DNA of 6,504 nt from Cytophagales bacterium (GTDB taxonomy: Bacteria; Bacteroidota; Bacteroidia; Cytophagales; Cyclobacteriaceae), in contig JAHEMU010000157.1 of assembly GCA_024643485.1 (NCBI GenBank), positions 1-6,504 on the forward strand. The letters run 5' to 3'. Below the pieces are notes generated by a model. That model saw only the letters and a list, made by a program, of their open reading frames with translations, was not told the DNA's origin and searched no databases. Shown in pieces: positions 1 through 6,504 of the stretch (within the stretch, counting starts at the first letter, position 1; the number at the start of each line of letters is the position of its first letter). A program made the position numbers and the translations under genes.

Positions 1-1
1 A

Positions 2-415
2 AAAATTGAGCTTACTCTATTATATAAAGGGGATCCTCTTCTCGTGCATCCTTTTTATGTTAGAGAAATTCCAGAGCCTAAAATTACCCTAGTAAATAAA
101 TTTAATAATCGATTCGATCAACTGGAGACAATCGAAGCATCTGACGTTGAAAAATTTACAATTGTAATTATCCCGAATGAGGATTTTGCTAGAGATGCTC
201 CGTATGATAAATTATATACCATTAAATTAGGGCGGATTCTCTCCTCGGTAACAAATGACAGAATATTTATGGGAAACGTTGTACCTCTTTCAAATTTTGA
301 ATCTGGAGATATGGAGATTATAATTGAACAATTGACACGAAAAAGATACGATGGCACTATTGAAAAGCAGCCGTTAAGTAAGTCCTCATTCAAATTTCAA
401 ATTATAAAAAAATAA
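2..415 (+). CDS. Partial protein, C-terminal end, possibly GldM C-terminal-domain-like
   Basis: The reading frame is open from the first bases of the window to a TAA at 413-415, giving 137 visible residues. The GTG at 44 is therefore probably internal and the real start lies to the left. The fragment has no hydrophobic segment and alternates short beta-strand-like stretches. It contains an arginine/proline turn (FYVREIPEPKITL) and a tail with SGD, then DGT, then a final FKFQIIKK. That order resembles the end of gliding-motility/type IX secretion protein GldM, where an 'RIPDP'-like turn precedes a last beta domain with a GD...DG pattern ending in 'F-K-I'. True GldM is about 500 residues and periplasmic, so only its last quarter could be here. 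The match is by eye and weak; another Bacteroidota beta-sandwich protein is possible. It faces the YrdB-like gene tail-to-tail and shows no functional link to the lipid genes. Confidence 0.55.
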   Translation, partial: KIELTLLYKGDPLLVHPFYVREIPEPKITLVNKFNNRFDQLETIEASDVEKFTIVIIPNEDFARDAPYDKLYTIKLGRILSSVTNDRIFMGNVVPLSNFESGDMEIIIEQLTRKRYDGTIEKQPLSKSSFKFQIIKK

Positions 416-422
416 CCTGTTC

Positions 423-450
423 TGACATTTAAAAGCGCAAGCAAGTGTCA
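423..450. terminator. Hairpin between convergent genes, possible bidirectional terminator
   Basis: Bases 423-430 (TGACATTT) pair with 443-450 (AAGTGTCA) as an eight-pair stem containing one T-G wobble. Inside it, GC at 435-436 can pair with GC at 441-442 around a GCAA tetraloop, leaving a four-A bulge at 431-434. The hairpin lies eight bases past the stop of the rightward gene and 26 bases past the stop of the leftward YrdB-like gene, where a shared terminator would be expected. No clear T-run follows on either strand, so intrinsic termination is uncertain. Confidence 0.35.
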
Positions 451-476
451 CAAAACCTTCGATCCGCTGATTAGAA

Positions 477-845
477 CTACTTGTTCAACAACCACATCAA
501 TCGATCGTAAGATGCCGCGTAGTGAAGGACCACTACTATTCCTAAAATCAAACCTACTCGATTCCATCCCAAATCATAAAGTGACCAGGTGGCAAACCCA
601 AAAATTGTCAATTCTAAGCATAAACGCACTATTCCTGGGGTAATGATAGGTGCTGAACCTGATCTACTGGGGTCACCCGGAACGGCAAAAATCCCCCACA
701 TGGCCGCCAAAATAACCGGAATTCCGAGTGCCAAAAAATACTTTGGCCATTCGTTACTTTGGTTCCACCCCCACATCCCAGCAGAGAACAAGGCTGCTAA
801 CTCGAGTAAAAACCGAAGAGCTAGATTAATTGGATGTGATCCCAT
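477..845 (-). CDS. YrdB/DUF2568 family small membrane protein
   Basis: This 122-residue protein is almost entirely membrane-embedded, with four predicted hydrophobic helices at about residues 7-27, 36-55, 72-92 and 96-113. Family hallmarks visible by eye are the opening NLALRFLLELAAL followed by a GMWGW turn, the loop FAVPGDPSRSGSAP (residues 53-66), and the PGIVRLCLEL start of helix three. These fit the uncharacterised YrdB (DUF2568) family, and the length is normal for it. The biochemical function is unknown. The ATG at 843-845 is the only plausible start, because an in-frame TAA lies six codons upstream (861-863); no strong ribosome site precedes it. It follows the desaturase gene on the same strand after 71 bases, so cotranscription is possible but not shown. 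Bases 601-700 are about 46% G+C by hand count, richer than the P450 gene (about 35% over 4081-4140). Confidence 0.85.
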   Translation of the reverse strand: MGSHPINLALRFLLELAALFSAGMWGWNQSNEWPKYFLALGIPVILAAMWGIFAVPGDPSRSGSAPIITPGIVRLCLELTIFGFATWSLYDLGWNRVGLILGIVVVLHYAASYDRLMWLLNK

Positions 846-916
846 GATGTTTTCTGATGGTTAACGATTATTATTTGAATAGGTTCGTAATAAAGATTAA
901 CATAAACCAATTCCTC

Positions 917-1999
917 CTAATTACTTTCTAGCCCCAACTTTTTCAAAAGCGCGTAATGCGAAGAAATGGCTCCAAAAAAGGTCCGTTGATAATGATAGGG
1001 AATCTGATGTTCTTCAGCCGTTTTTTTAACTATGGGTGCCAAATATGGATAATGAACATGGCACACATCAGGGAATAAATGGTGTTCTATTTGAAAATTC
1101 AACCCACCTAAAAAAAATGAAAGCCATCTACTCTCATTTGCGAAATTTGAAGTCGTTTCCATCTGATGCAAGAACCAATTGTTTTTGCCATTCGAACTTT
1201 CCGCTGCTAAGGTAGGCACCAAAGGCACCACATGTGCCAACTGAAAAACAATCGTCATGGTTATGCCCGCTACTACTAACATAGTGAAAAACATAAGGAC
1301 TACAAATACCCCGCTAATATTCAAAACGTACAATGGGATAATCAAAAACAACAGATAAAAAACGCTTTTTTTGATTATTAATTGAAGAATATTTGCCGCC
1401 AATTCCAATTTTGATTTGATAAAACCCAAGCGGAAATATTTAAATAATTTTAAAAAATCCTTTACAGTAACCCATTCGATAATTAAAAAACCGTATATAA
1501 AAGTGGCATATATATGCTGAAATTGATGAAACCACCTTCTTTTTTGATGGGGTGAAAATCGAAAAACAAATCGATCGTTGATGTCTTGATCAATTCCTTC
1601 TACATTGGTATAGGTATGATGGATGATGTTGTGTTCAATCCTCCAGATTAATGATTCCACTCCAATCGAAATGATGGGAATTTCCAACAAAACCCTAATC
1701 CATTTATTTTTTGTATATGAGGTATGAACCACGTCATGCATGATGGTCATCCCCACCAACGCTTGCCCCAACCCTAACAAACCCCAAAGAAAGAATAAAA
1801 CGAAATAATTAGTCCAACCAGAAAAAAGAATCAGCAAGTAAATAATAACATAACCCCCAAAAGTGAACAAGGTCTTATAAAACATATTCCAATTTGCCTT
1901 TTTACTAAGATTCTGGTGCTTGAAATAGGTGTTTACTCTCGAGCGAACTACCCGCTCAAAGTCACTTTGTTGGGAACCAGAGAATTTATACTCTATCAT
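917..1999 (-). CDS. Membrane di-iron fatty acid desaturase (acyl-lipid/linoleoyl-CoA desaturase-like)
   Basis: This 360-residue integral membrane protein carries the three histidine clusters that hold the di-iron centre of membrane fatty acid desaturases: HDVVH (88-92), HNIIHH (123-128) and QIEHH (303-307). The last sits in FQIEHHLFP, the form typical of the front-end (delta-5/delta-6-like) branch of the family. A further conserved-looking stretch is FQLAH (252-256). Hydrophobic blocks at about 45-83 and 205-255 fit the usual two membrane hairpins, with the histidines on the cytoplasmic face. Length is normal for bacterial members, and there is no fused cytochrome b5 domain, so electrons must come from a separate carrier. 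It should insert a double bond into an acyl chain using O2; whether the substrate is acyl-CoA, acyl-lipid or the nearby acyl-ACP cannot be told from sequence. The start ATG gives the expected cytosolic N-terminus. It is divergent from the sulfotransferase, with the YrdB-like gene downstream. Confidence 0.93.
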   Translation of the reverse strand: MIEYKFSGSQQSDFERVVRSRVNTYFKHQNLSKKANWNMFYKTLFTFGGYVIIYLLILFSGWTNYFVLFFLWGLLGLGQALVGMTIMHDVVHTSYTKNKWIRVLLEIPIISIGVESLIWRIEHNIIHHTYTNVEGIDQDINDRFVFRFSPHQKRRWFHQFQHIYATFIYGFLIIEWVTVKDFLKLFKYFRLGFIKSKLELAANILQLIIKKSVFYLLFLIIPLYVLNISGVFVVLMFFTMLVVAGITMTIVFQLAHVVPLVPTLAAESSNGKNNWFLHQMETTSNFANESRWLSFFLGGLNFQIEHHLFPDVCHVHYPYLAPIVKKTAEEHQIPYHYQRTFFGAISSHYALLKKLGLESN

Positions 2000-2121
2000 T
2001 TCAATTTTCGAAAGGCAAATTATCTTCTAATTTAATTATTTTAATCCATCAAAGGGTCAAACCATAGAAATTAATATGTACTTTTAATCCACCCACTAAC
2101 CTCCTATTTTCATCATTCCCA
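2000..2121. promoter_or_regulatory. Divergent intergenic region, expected promoters for desaturase and sulfotransferase
   Basis: These 122 AT-rich bases separate two divergent starts, so each gene's promoter should lie here. The Bacteroidota -7 consensus TAnnTTTG is only approximated. On the plus strand TACTTTTA at 2079-2086 differs in the last base. On the minus strand TAATTTG (2022 down to 2016) has a one-base spacer instead of two. No convincing -33 TTG is found at the right distance for either. Neither start has a clear Shine-Dalgarno sequence. No strong operator-like palindrome was seen. Confidence 0.4.
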
Positions 2122-3072
2122 ATGAATCAATTTTTCTATTTTATTCCTTTTTACCCGGTGTATTTCTTTTTGAAAATGACTGCGAAAAATGGAGGAATAG
2201 ACATTCGAAATATTCATATCTTTTTGGGCTATTTGTTGAAGTTTATCTTGTTTGAGCCTCTTAGAATCACTGAACTCGTACTATATCGGGGGAAAATACA
2301 CAGACATCAATTAACAGCAGACCCCATCTTTATTCTTGGTCATTGGAGAAGTGGCACTTCCTATTTGCAGGAGCAAATTTCAGCTAATGAATCATATACA
2401 ACAACAACCATTTTCCGTTTTCTTTTTGCAGATTCCTACATTTTAGGTGAAAAGTGGTTAAAACCTATATTAAACTGGGTGTGTCGTACTTTTAATATCC
2501 CTTACTCCTTTCAACGCACCACAATGAATATGGATTTGGTGGGTGAATTAGAGTCGGCCATGTGTCAAGCATGCAGCCCCTATTCTTACACTTGGGGGCA
2601 TCTTTTTCCTTCAAAATTTACGCAATGGGTGAATCAAATGATTCTTTTGGAAGACAATAATAACAAGGAAGGTTGGATCGCTGATTATGATTTCCTTATC
2701 CGTAAACTTTCCTTTCACTCAATGGGTAAGAGGGTAGTGGTTAAATCGCCAGGTGATACCGCACGGGCTTCCATTTTATTGAAAAAATATCCCAACGCAA
2801 AATTTCTTTATATAGAGCGTGACCCTACTGCAGTTCTTAAGTCCAATCAATATTTATGGAATGTCATTATTAGGGAAAACAGCATCCATCGAATAAGTGA
2901 AAGCGAAATAGACCAACATATCAAAACGACTCTATCAACCTTGAAATCTTCCTATTACACTTTCAAGAATTTGGTTCCTAAAAATCAATTAATTGAAATA
3001 TCGTTTGACGAATTAATTTCCGACACCCCTGCTGTGTTACGCACCGTACAAAATCAATTGGAATTGTCTTAA
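2122..3072 (+). CDS. PAPS-dependent sulfotransferase, apparently short at the C-terminus
   Basis: The 316-residue product should transfer a sulfuryl group from 3'-phosphoadenylyl sulfate (PAPS) to a hydroxyl or amine of a small molecule or lipid. The 5'-phosphosulfate loop is PIFILGHWRSGTSYLQ (68-83), with the conserved arginine, serine, glycine and threonine. The 3'-phosphate region is IERDPTAVLKSNQYLW (231-246), preceded by the VVVKSPGDTAR segment (205-215). The order and spacing match the Sulfotransfer_3-type families. The first 20 residues are hydrophobic and aromatic and may lie at the membrane, as suits a lipid acceptor. ATG 2122 is chosen because no other ATG occurs in frame back to the stop at 2065. 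The protein ends at VQNQLELS soon after the FDELISDT motif, where relatives usually carry some tens of further residues, so the end may be lost or degenerate. The acceptor is unknown; neighbouring acyl-modifying genes suggest a hydroxylated or reduced fatty chain. Confidence 0.88.
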   Translation: MNQFFYFIPFYPVYFFLKMTAKNGGIDIRNIHIFLGYLLKFILFEPLRITELVLYRGKIHRHQLTADPIFILGHWRSGTSYLQEQISANESYTTTTIFRFLFADSYILGEKWLKPILNWVCRTFNIPYSFQRTTMNMDLVGELESAMCQACSPYSYTWGHLFPSKFTQWVNQMILLEDNNNKEGWIADYDFLIRKLSFHSMGKRVVVKSPGDTARASILLKKYPNAKFLYIERDPTAVLKSNQYLWNVIIRENSIHRISESEIDQHIKTTLSTLKSSYYTFKNLVPKNQLIEISFDELISDTPAVLRTVQNQLELS

Positions 3073-3114
3073 ATTCAGATACCAGATCTAATATTTATAC
3101 TCGATTACCGTTTA

Positions 3115-4476
3115 TTACACTTTTTTGAATTCAATAAAAATAGGTCCTTCCGGTTTTAATAGCATCATGGCGTGCAATCCCATTTCTTCCTTATTAATCA
3201 ATGTTAAATGATACTTCCGAATTACCGCACTCATAACCAATAGAATTTGCATTTTTGCCATATTCTGACCGATACAAACACGGGGTCCTCCACCAAAAGG
3301 GATATGGGCAAAAGGATGAACTTCCGAATTTTTCTTAGCTTCAAACCTTGAAGGATCAAATACTTCAGGGTTTTCCCAAAACTCTTCATTGTGATGGGCA
3401 CCATAAATATACGGCACAACGGTGGTGCCGGCAGGGATTTTAAAACCATTAAATTCATCATCCTTTATGGCCTCCCTGTCAATCATCCAGAAAGGTGGAT
3501 ATACTCTCATCGCTTCATTTAACACACATATGGTGTACTCCAATTGATGCAAACGGTTATAATTCACCTTTTCATTTCCAAAAACCCGCTCTATCTCCTC
3601 TCGGATTTTATCCGTGTGTTCAGGGTACTTTGCAAGAATATAAAATGTCCAAGTGGAAGCGGTGGTAGAAGTTTCATTTCCAGCCACCAGTAATTGCAGA
3701 ATTTCCGTCATTACCTTCTCATCAGACATTAATTCACCGGTATCTTTATACGGAGTGTTCAATATTAAATCAAGGATATCACTACTCTCTCCTTCCTCCA
3801 TTCTTCGTTTATTCACATAGTTCTTAATAATTTGATCTGCTTCAAGACGAATGTTTTGGTATTTTCTGTTTTGGCCACTGATTGCATACCAAGGCATAAG
3901 GTAAGGCTGAACCACCTTTTTGACTATAAATCGTTGAATTTCAGCAATTGCATCAGCAAATTTTTCCAATTCGTCTTCTTTCATTTGACTTCCAAACAAT
4001 GATTTTCCCACAGAAAGAAGGGTAAATTTTACCATTTCATGATGGATATCCACTTTCCCTTTTTCAGCAGCCTGATCAAAAGATATCATGAAATCATTGA
4101 GGACTTTAAGTTGAATGGGTAGAATTTCTGAGAGTCTGGATCGCGTAAATCCCATACTTAACAACTTGCGTTGCCGTAACCAATAATCACCATGAGTATT
4201 GGTAAGCCCAACGCCCTGAAACTCCACAAACCGCTTCACTTGAATATGTGATTTGGTGTAATTATCGTTATTATCTTTCAATACATATTTTAGAAATTCA
4301 GGATCTGCGGTTACAATAGTTTTTCTCAATCCACCGAACCTAAATTCAAATGTTGGACCAAGTCGCTTCCGGTACTTCTCAAAAATCTCCACCGGGTTTT
4401 TAACCATTTCCTTCGTATCAATAAATGACTCTGTGAAGGAAATTTTTGGAATATTGGTTGTTTTTGACGCTTTCAT
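3115..4476 (-). CDS. Cytochrome P450, fatty-acid-hydroxylase-like
   Basis: This 453-residue haem monooxygenase has all core P450 motifs: the C-helix WxxxR (W99, R103), the I-helix oxygen-binding AGNET (265-269), the K-helix ExxR (EAMR, 321-324), and the haem loop FGGGPRVCIG (394-403) with ligand Cys401. There is no N-terminal membrane anchor and no fused reductase, so it is a soluble-type enzyme needing a separate ferredoxin/reductase pair, none of which is in the window. The general style recalls the CYP102/CYP4-like group that oxidises fatty chains, but the substrate cannot be read from sequence. The gene starts 20 bases after the stop of the FAAL-ACP-reductase gene on the same strand, strongly suggesting one operon. 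The short gap contains only a weak GAG-type ribosome site (TTGAGACC directly before the ATG). An acyl-ACP or the released lipid is the likely substrate by context. It converges on the sulfotransferase with 42 bases between stops. Confidence 0.95.
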   Translation of the reverse strand: MKASKTTNIPKISFTESFIDTKEMVKNPVEIFEKYRKRLGPTFEFRFGGLRKTIVTADPEFLKYVLKDNNDNYTKSHIQVKRFVEFQGVGLTNTHGDYWLRQRKLLSMGFTRSRLSEILPIQLKVLNDFMISFDQAAEKGKVDIHHEMVKFTLLSVGKSLFGSQMKEDELEKFADAIAEIQRFIVKKVVQPYLMPWYAISGQNRKYQNIRLEADQIIKNYVNKRRMEEGESSDILDLILNTPYKDTGELMSDEKVMTEILQLLVAGNETSTTASTWTFYILAKYPEHTDKIREEIERVFGNEKVNYNRLHQLEYTICVLNEAMRVYPPFWMIDREAIKDDEFNGFKIPAGTTVVPYIYGAHHNEEFWENPEVFDPSRFEAKKNSEVHPFAHIPFGGGPRVCIGQNMAKMQILLVMSAVIRKYHLTLINKEEMGLHAMMLLKPEGPIFIEFKKV

Positions 4477-4496
4477 GGTCTCAATTAGTAATATAC

Positions 4497-6504
4497 TTAT
4501 TTAAACAGATCATTTTTCTTCATGAATAGATAAATTCCTTTCACGACTTGTTCTAGCGATTGATCTTTTTTACCCCAAGTAGAAAGATCGCGATATTTTC
4601 TATAATTTGAATTATCATATCGCTTAAATTCCATGGCGCTAATATTATCGACCGATCGTACTAAAAAATTCAATAAAGGAAACAGTATGTCTTCTTTTTT
4701 ACATCTACCAACCACCTCAGGAACGAATTCCTTCAAAGTGTAATTGATAAATGACTGACCGTGAAAACGAGCCAGAATAGTGGTAATTTCTTCCATGCTT
4801 GAAAACTCATCACGGGTAACATGAAAGGTTTTTCCCATGCTTTCTTTCAAATTCGAGATGGCTATAATGTTATTTGCTGCCATATCTGCCGGAGTAAAAC
4901 TTACTTGATTCATCGCTGAAGTTCCAATTCCGTATTTAATCATAAAAGCCAATAATCGAATTGAAATATCAAAATTAGAACCGTCACCATCGATGGAGGG
5001 CGATATCAATGCCGGTCTGAAAATGCGGATATTCAATCCTTTGGCTCGTGCGTCTTTGACTAATTGTTCAGAAACCCATTTAGACTGGCTATAACCAAAA
5101 TCCAACAATTCCATCGAATCATTTGAATCTGTTTCGAGTAAAGTGGGTTTGGTAGACCACCCAAAAATAAAAGTTGTGGAAATGTGGTTGAGAATTTTAT
5201 TTCTTCCTTCGGTCGTAAAACGCAGCAATTCATTGGTTCCTCCCACATTCACTGCACGCATTGATTCGTAATCGAATAAATAATTTACCAATGCGCCATT
5301 ACTGTATATGGTGTGAATATTCCGCGACAAAAACTCCCAGTCCTCGTCTTTCAACCCTAAATTAGCTTTGGAAAGATCCCCACAGACAACCCTTACTCTG
5401 GCATCAAATTGATTCAAAATTTCATTTGGGGAATTCGTGAATTCAAAAGCTTTTTTTAATCGTTTTAAGCCTTCTATCTCATTTTCAGCCCGCACCAATA
5501 CATAAATGAATTCCTTATTTTGTTCAATCAAACTTTTTAATAAGAAAGGACCGAAAAAACCAGTGCCTCCAATTAATAATATATATCCTGAAGAAGTATC
5601 CGGGACATTAGAAGGTCCCTGTAACTCATATTTTGAAAATCCCAGTCGATCCCTTTTCATCATTTCCCACTCAATCTGATTAAACTCTTGATTCAAACGG
5701 GAGAAAGCTTGCTTATAACGATATCTAGAAATGGTATTCGATTGATTTAAACCACCAACAATATTGAACAATTCGGAGATAGTGATCCGCTGCAGCAGCC
5801 TTAAATCCATCTCGTTAGAGAGGTCTTCAAAACCCAAATCCGTTAACAACACCTTCAATTCTTGCGCAAATTCGGCCATTTTTAGAGAATCAAAACCAGC
5901 CTCAGTTAATGTTTCGTTTTCAGACCCCCTAATTTTATACTTTTGAAAAAGCAATTTGCAATGATGGGAATTAACTTCATTCAAGACTTTTTGTGGTAAA
6001 TTGGAGTGGTTTGTGACCTCGGTAAGATTCACTTCTTCAAGCACCTGTAACTCCCCTTTTAGGTAGCGGTCCTTATTCAAATATCTCATTATTTTGCCTG
6101 AGCTTGTCTTTGAGATTGTTCGTGCAGGAATATAGACCAATACATCGGCGACAATGCCCAAGTAATTATTCAATTTGCTGTTTATATCATGTGCTTCTGG
6201 GATCTGCTTATTATTTTTTAAACCAATTACCACAGCAAGTAATTCATGCTGATGGGATTCGATTGAAAAAGCAGCAACGCAGCCCTTTCTAACTTTTGGA
6301 TCTTGTTCAATTAATAGTTCAACATCTTGAGGATAATAATTTTGTCCTCTGATAATTATCATATCCTTCAACCGACCACAAACGTATAATTCATCCTGAT
6401 AAAGAAACCCTAAATCACCTGATCTTAACCATTTTTGATCATGTTGCTCATCTAATACTGCTTCGAAGTATTTTTCAGATAACTCAGGACGGTTCCAGTA
6501 CCCC
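4497..6504 (-). CDS. Partial FAAL-ACP-thioester reductase multidomain protein (N-terminus beyond window)
   Basis: The frame is open to the right edge, giving 668 visible residues (residue 1 is the codon at 6501-6503). Residues 1-160 are the end of an adenylating domain: GYWNRPE, then LRSGDLGFL, then GRLKDMIIIRGQNYYPQDVE (43-62). That last form is characteristic of fatty acyl-AMP ligases rather than acyl-CoA synthetases. The A10 motif SKTSSGKIMR follows, with catalytic Lys137. Residues about 169-249 are a carrier domain with GFDSLKM and phosphopantetheine Ser206. Residues about 306-604 are an extended short-chain-dehydrogenase reductase with the GGTGFFG cofactor loop (312-318), a catalytic Ser/Thr region STTFIFG (442-448) and YSQSK (Tyr471, Lys475), as in Lys2-type thioester reductases. 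The expected role is to activate a free fatty acid with ATP, hold it on its own carrier, and release it reductively as aldehyde, or alcohol after two hydride steps. No ketosynthase, acyltransferase or condensation domain is visible. TTG at 6369-6371 lies inside the A8 motif and is not a start. The P450 follows after 20 bases. Confidence 0.93.
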   Translation of the reverse strand, partial: GYWNRPELSEKYFEAVLDEQHDQKWLRSGDLGFLYQDELYVCGRLKDMIIIRGQNYYPQDVELLIEQDPKVRKGCVAAFSIESHQHELLAVVIGLKNNKQIPEAHDINSKLNNYLGIVADVLVYIPARTISKTSSGKIMRYLNKDRYLKGELQVLEEVNLTEVTNHSNLPQKVLNEVNSHHCKLLFQKYKIRGSENETLTEAGFDSLKMAEFAQELKVLLTDLGFEDLSNEMDLRLLQRITISELFNIVGGLNQSNTISRYRYKQAFSRLNQEFNQIEWEMMKRDRLGFSKYELQGPSNVPDTSSGYILLIGGTGFFGPFLLKSLIEQNKEFIYVLVRAENEIEGLKRLKKAFEFTNSPNEILNQFDARVRVVCGDLSKANLGLKDEDWEFLSRNIHTIYSNGALVNYLFDYESMRAVNVGGTNELLRFTTEGRNKILNHISTTFIFGWSTKPTLLETDSNDSMELLDFGYSQSKWVSEQLVKDARAKGLNIRIFRPALISPSIDGDGSNFDISIRLLAFMIKYGIGTSAMNQVSFTPADMAANNIIAISNLKESMGKTFHVTRDEFSSMEEITTILARFHGQSFINYTLKEFVPEVVGRCKKEDILFPLLNFLVRSVDNISAMEFKRYDNSNYRKYRDLSTWGKKDQSLEQVVKGIYLFMKKNDLFK

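Noticed and set aside
118..393. 91-codon open frame on the minus strand
   Set aside because: It lies wholly antisense to the plus-strand fragment that is open to the window edge, and its product has no recognisable motif.
589..864. 91-codon open frame on the plus strand
   Set aside because: It is antisense to the YrdB-like gene, whose family motifs are clear; the frame product resembles nothing.
871..903. Ten-codon minus-strand frame (MLIFITNLFK) preceded by GAGGA just after the desaturase stop
   Set aside because: The spacing to GAGGA is loose, and the frame is too short to distinguish from chance; it is not in frame with the YrdB-like gene.
3073..3114. Terminator between the convergent sulfotransferase and P450 genes
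   Set aside because: Only the six-base palindrome AGATCT (3084-3089) was found; there is no usable stem and loop.
3231..3461. 76-codon open frame on the minus strand
   Set aside because: It is an out-of-frame shadow inside the P450 gene, covering the haem-binding region in the wrong frame.
5060..5248. 62-codon open frame on the minus strand
   Set aside because: It is an out-of-frame shadow inside the reductase domain.
5764..5946. 60-codon open frame on the plus strand
   Set aside because: It is antisense to the ACP domain and low-complexity; no start signal.
6104..6292. 62-codon open frame on the plus strand
   Set aside because: It is antisense to the adenylation domain, with no independent support.
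6369..6371. TTG as a start codon giving a 624-residue protein
   Set aside because: It falls inside the GRLKDMIIIRG motif, and the frame continues upstream with conserved GYWNRPE and SGDLGFL to the window edge, so it is an internal leucine.
1..6504. CRISPR array, tRNA, rRNA, insertion sequence or attachment-site repeats
   Set aside because: No regularly spaced repeats, cloverleaf-like segment, transposase motif or terminal inverted repeats were seen on either strand.

Overview
The window most likely comes from a member of the Bacteroidota, of the marine or environmental Cytophagia/Flavobacteriia kind. The DNA is AT-rich and start codons have weak or no Shine-Dalgarno signals. The left-edge gene ends in what looks like a GldM-type C-terminal domain, and the desaturase and sulfotransferase have the family flavour common in that phylum. 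This assignment is an inference from style and family content; there is no marker gene.

Layout, left to right. (1) Bases 2-415 (+) are the 3' end of a gene entering from the left, a tentative GldM C-terminal-like protein. (2) Bases 477-845 (-) encode a small four-helix membrane protein of the YrdB/DUF2568 family, convergent with the first gene across a 61-base gap that holds a hairpin. (3) Bases 917-1999 (-) encode a membrane di-iron fatty acid desaturase with all three histidine boxes, just upstream of the YrdB-like gene on the same strand. (4) A 122-base divergent intergenic region follows. (5) Bases 2122-3072 (+) encode a PAPS-dependent sulfotransferase whose C-terminus looks short. (6) Bases 3115-4476 (-) encode a soluble-type cytochrome P450, tail-to-tail with the sulfotransferase. 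(7) From 4497 to the right edge (-) runs a multidomain protein. It has the C-terminal part of a fatty acyl-AMP ligase (FAAL), then an acyl carrier protein (ACP), then a terminal NAD(P)H thioester reductase (TR). It lies 20 bases upstream of the P450, so the two probably form an operon. Its N-terminus lies beyond the window.

The central 917-6504 block reads as a lipid-tailoring locus. The FAAL would adenylate a free fatty acid and load it on the in-cis ACP. The desaturase and P450 could unsaturate and hydroxylate the chain. The reductase domain would release it as an aldehyde or alcohol, and the sulfotransferase could sulfate a hydroxyl. No ketosynthase or condensation domain is visible, so this would be modification of a preformed acyl chain rather than chain building, unless such genes lie to the right of 6504. 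The enzyme families are well supported by motifs. The combined pathway and its product (a desaturated, hydroxylated, possibly sulfated fatty alcohol or aldehyde) are inference. The YrdB-like gene and the GldM-like fragment have no evident link to this chemistry.
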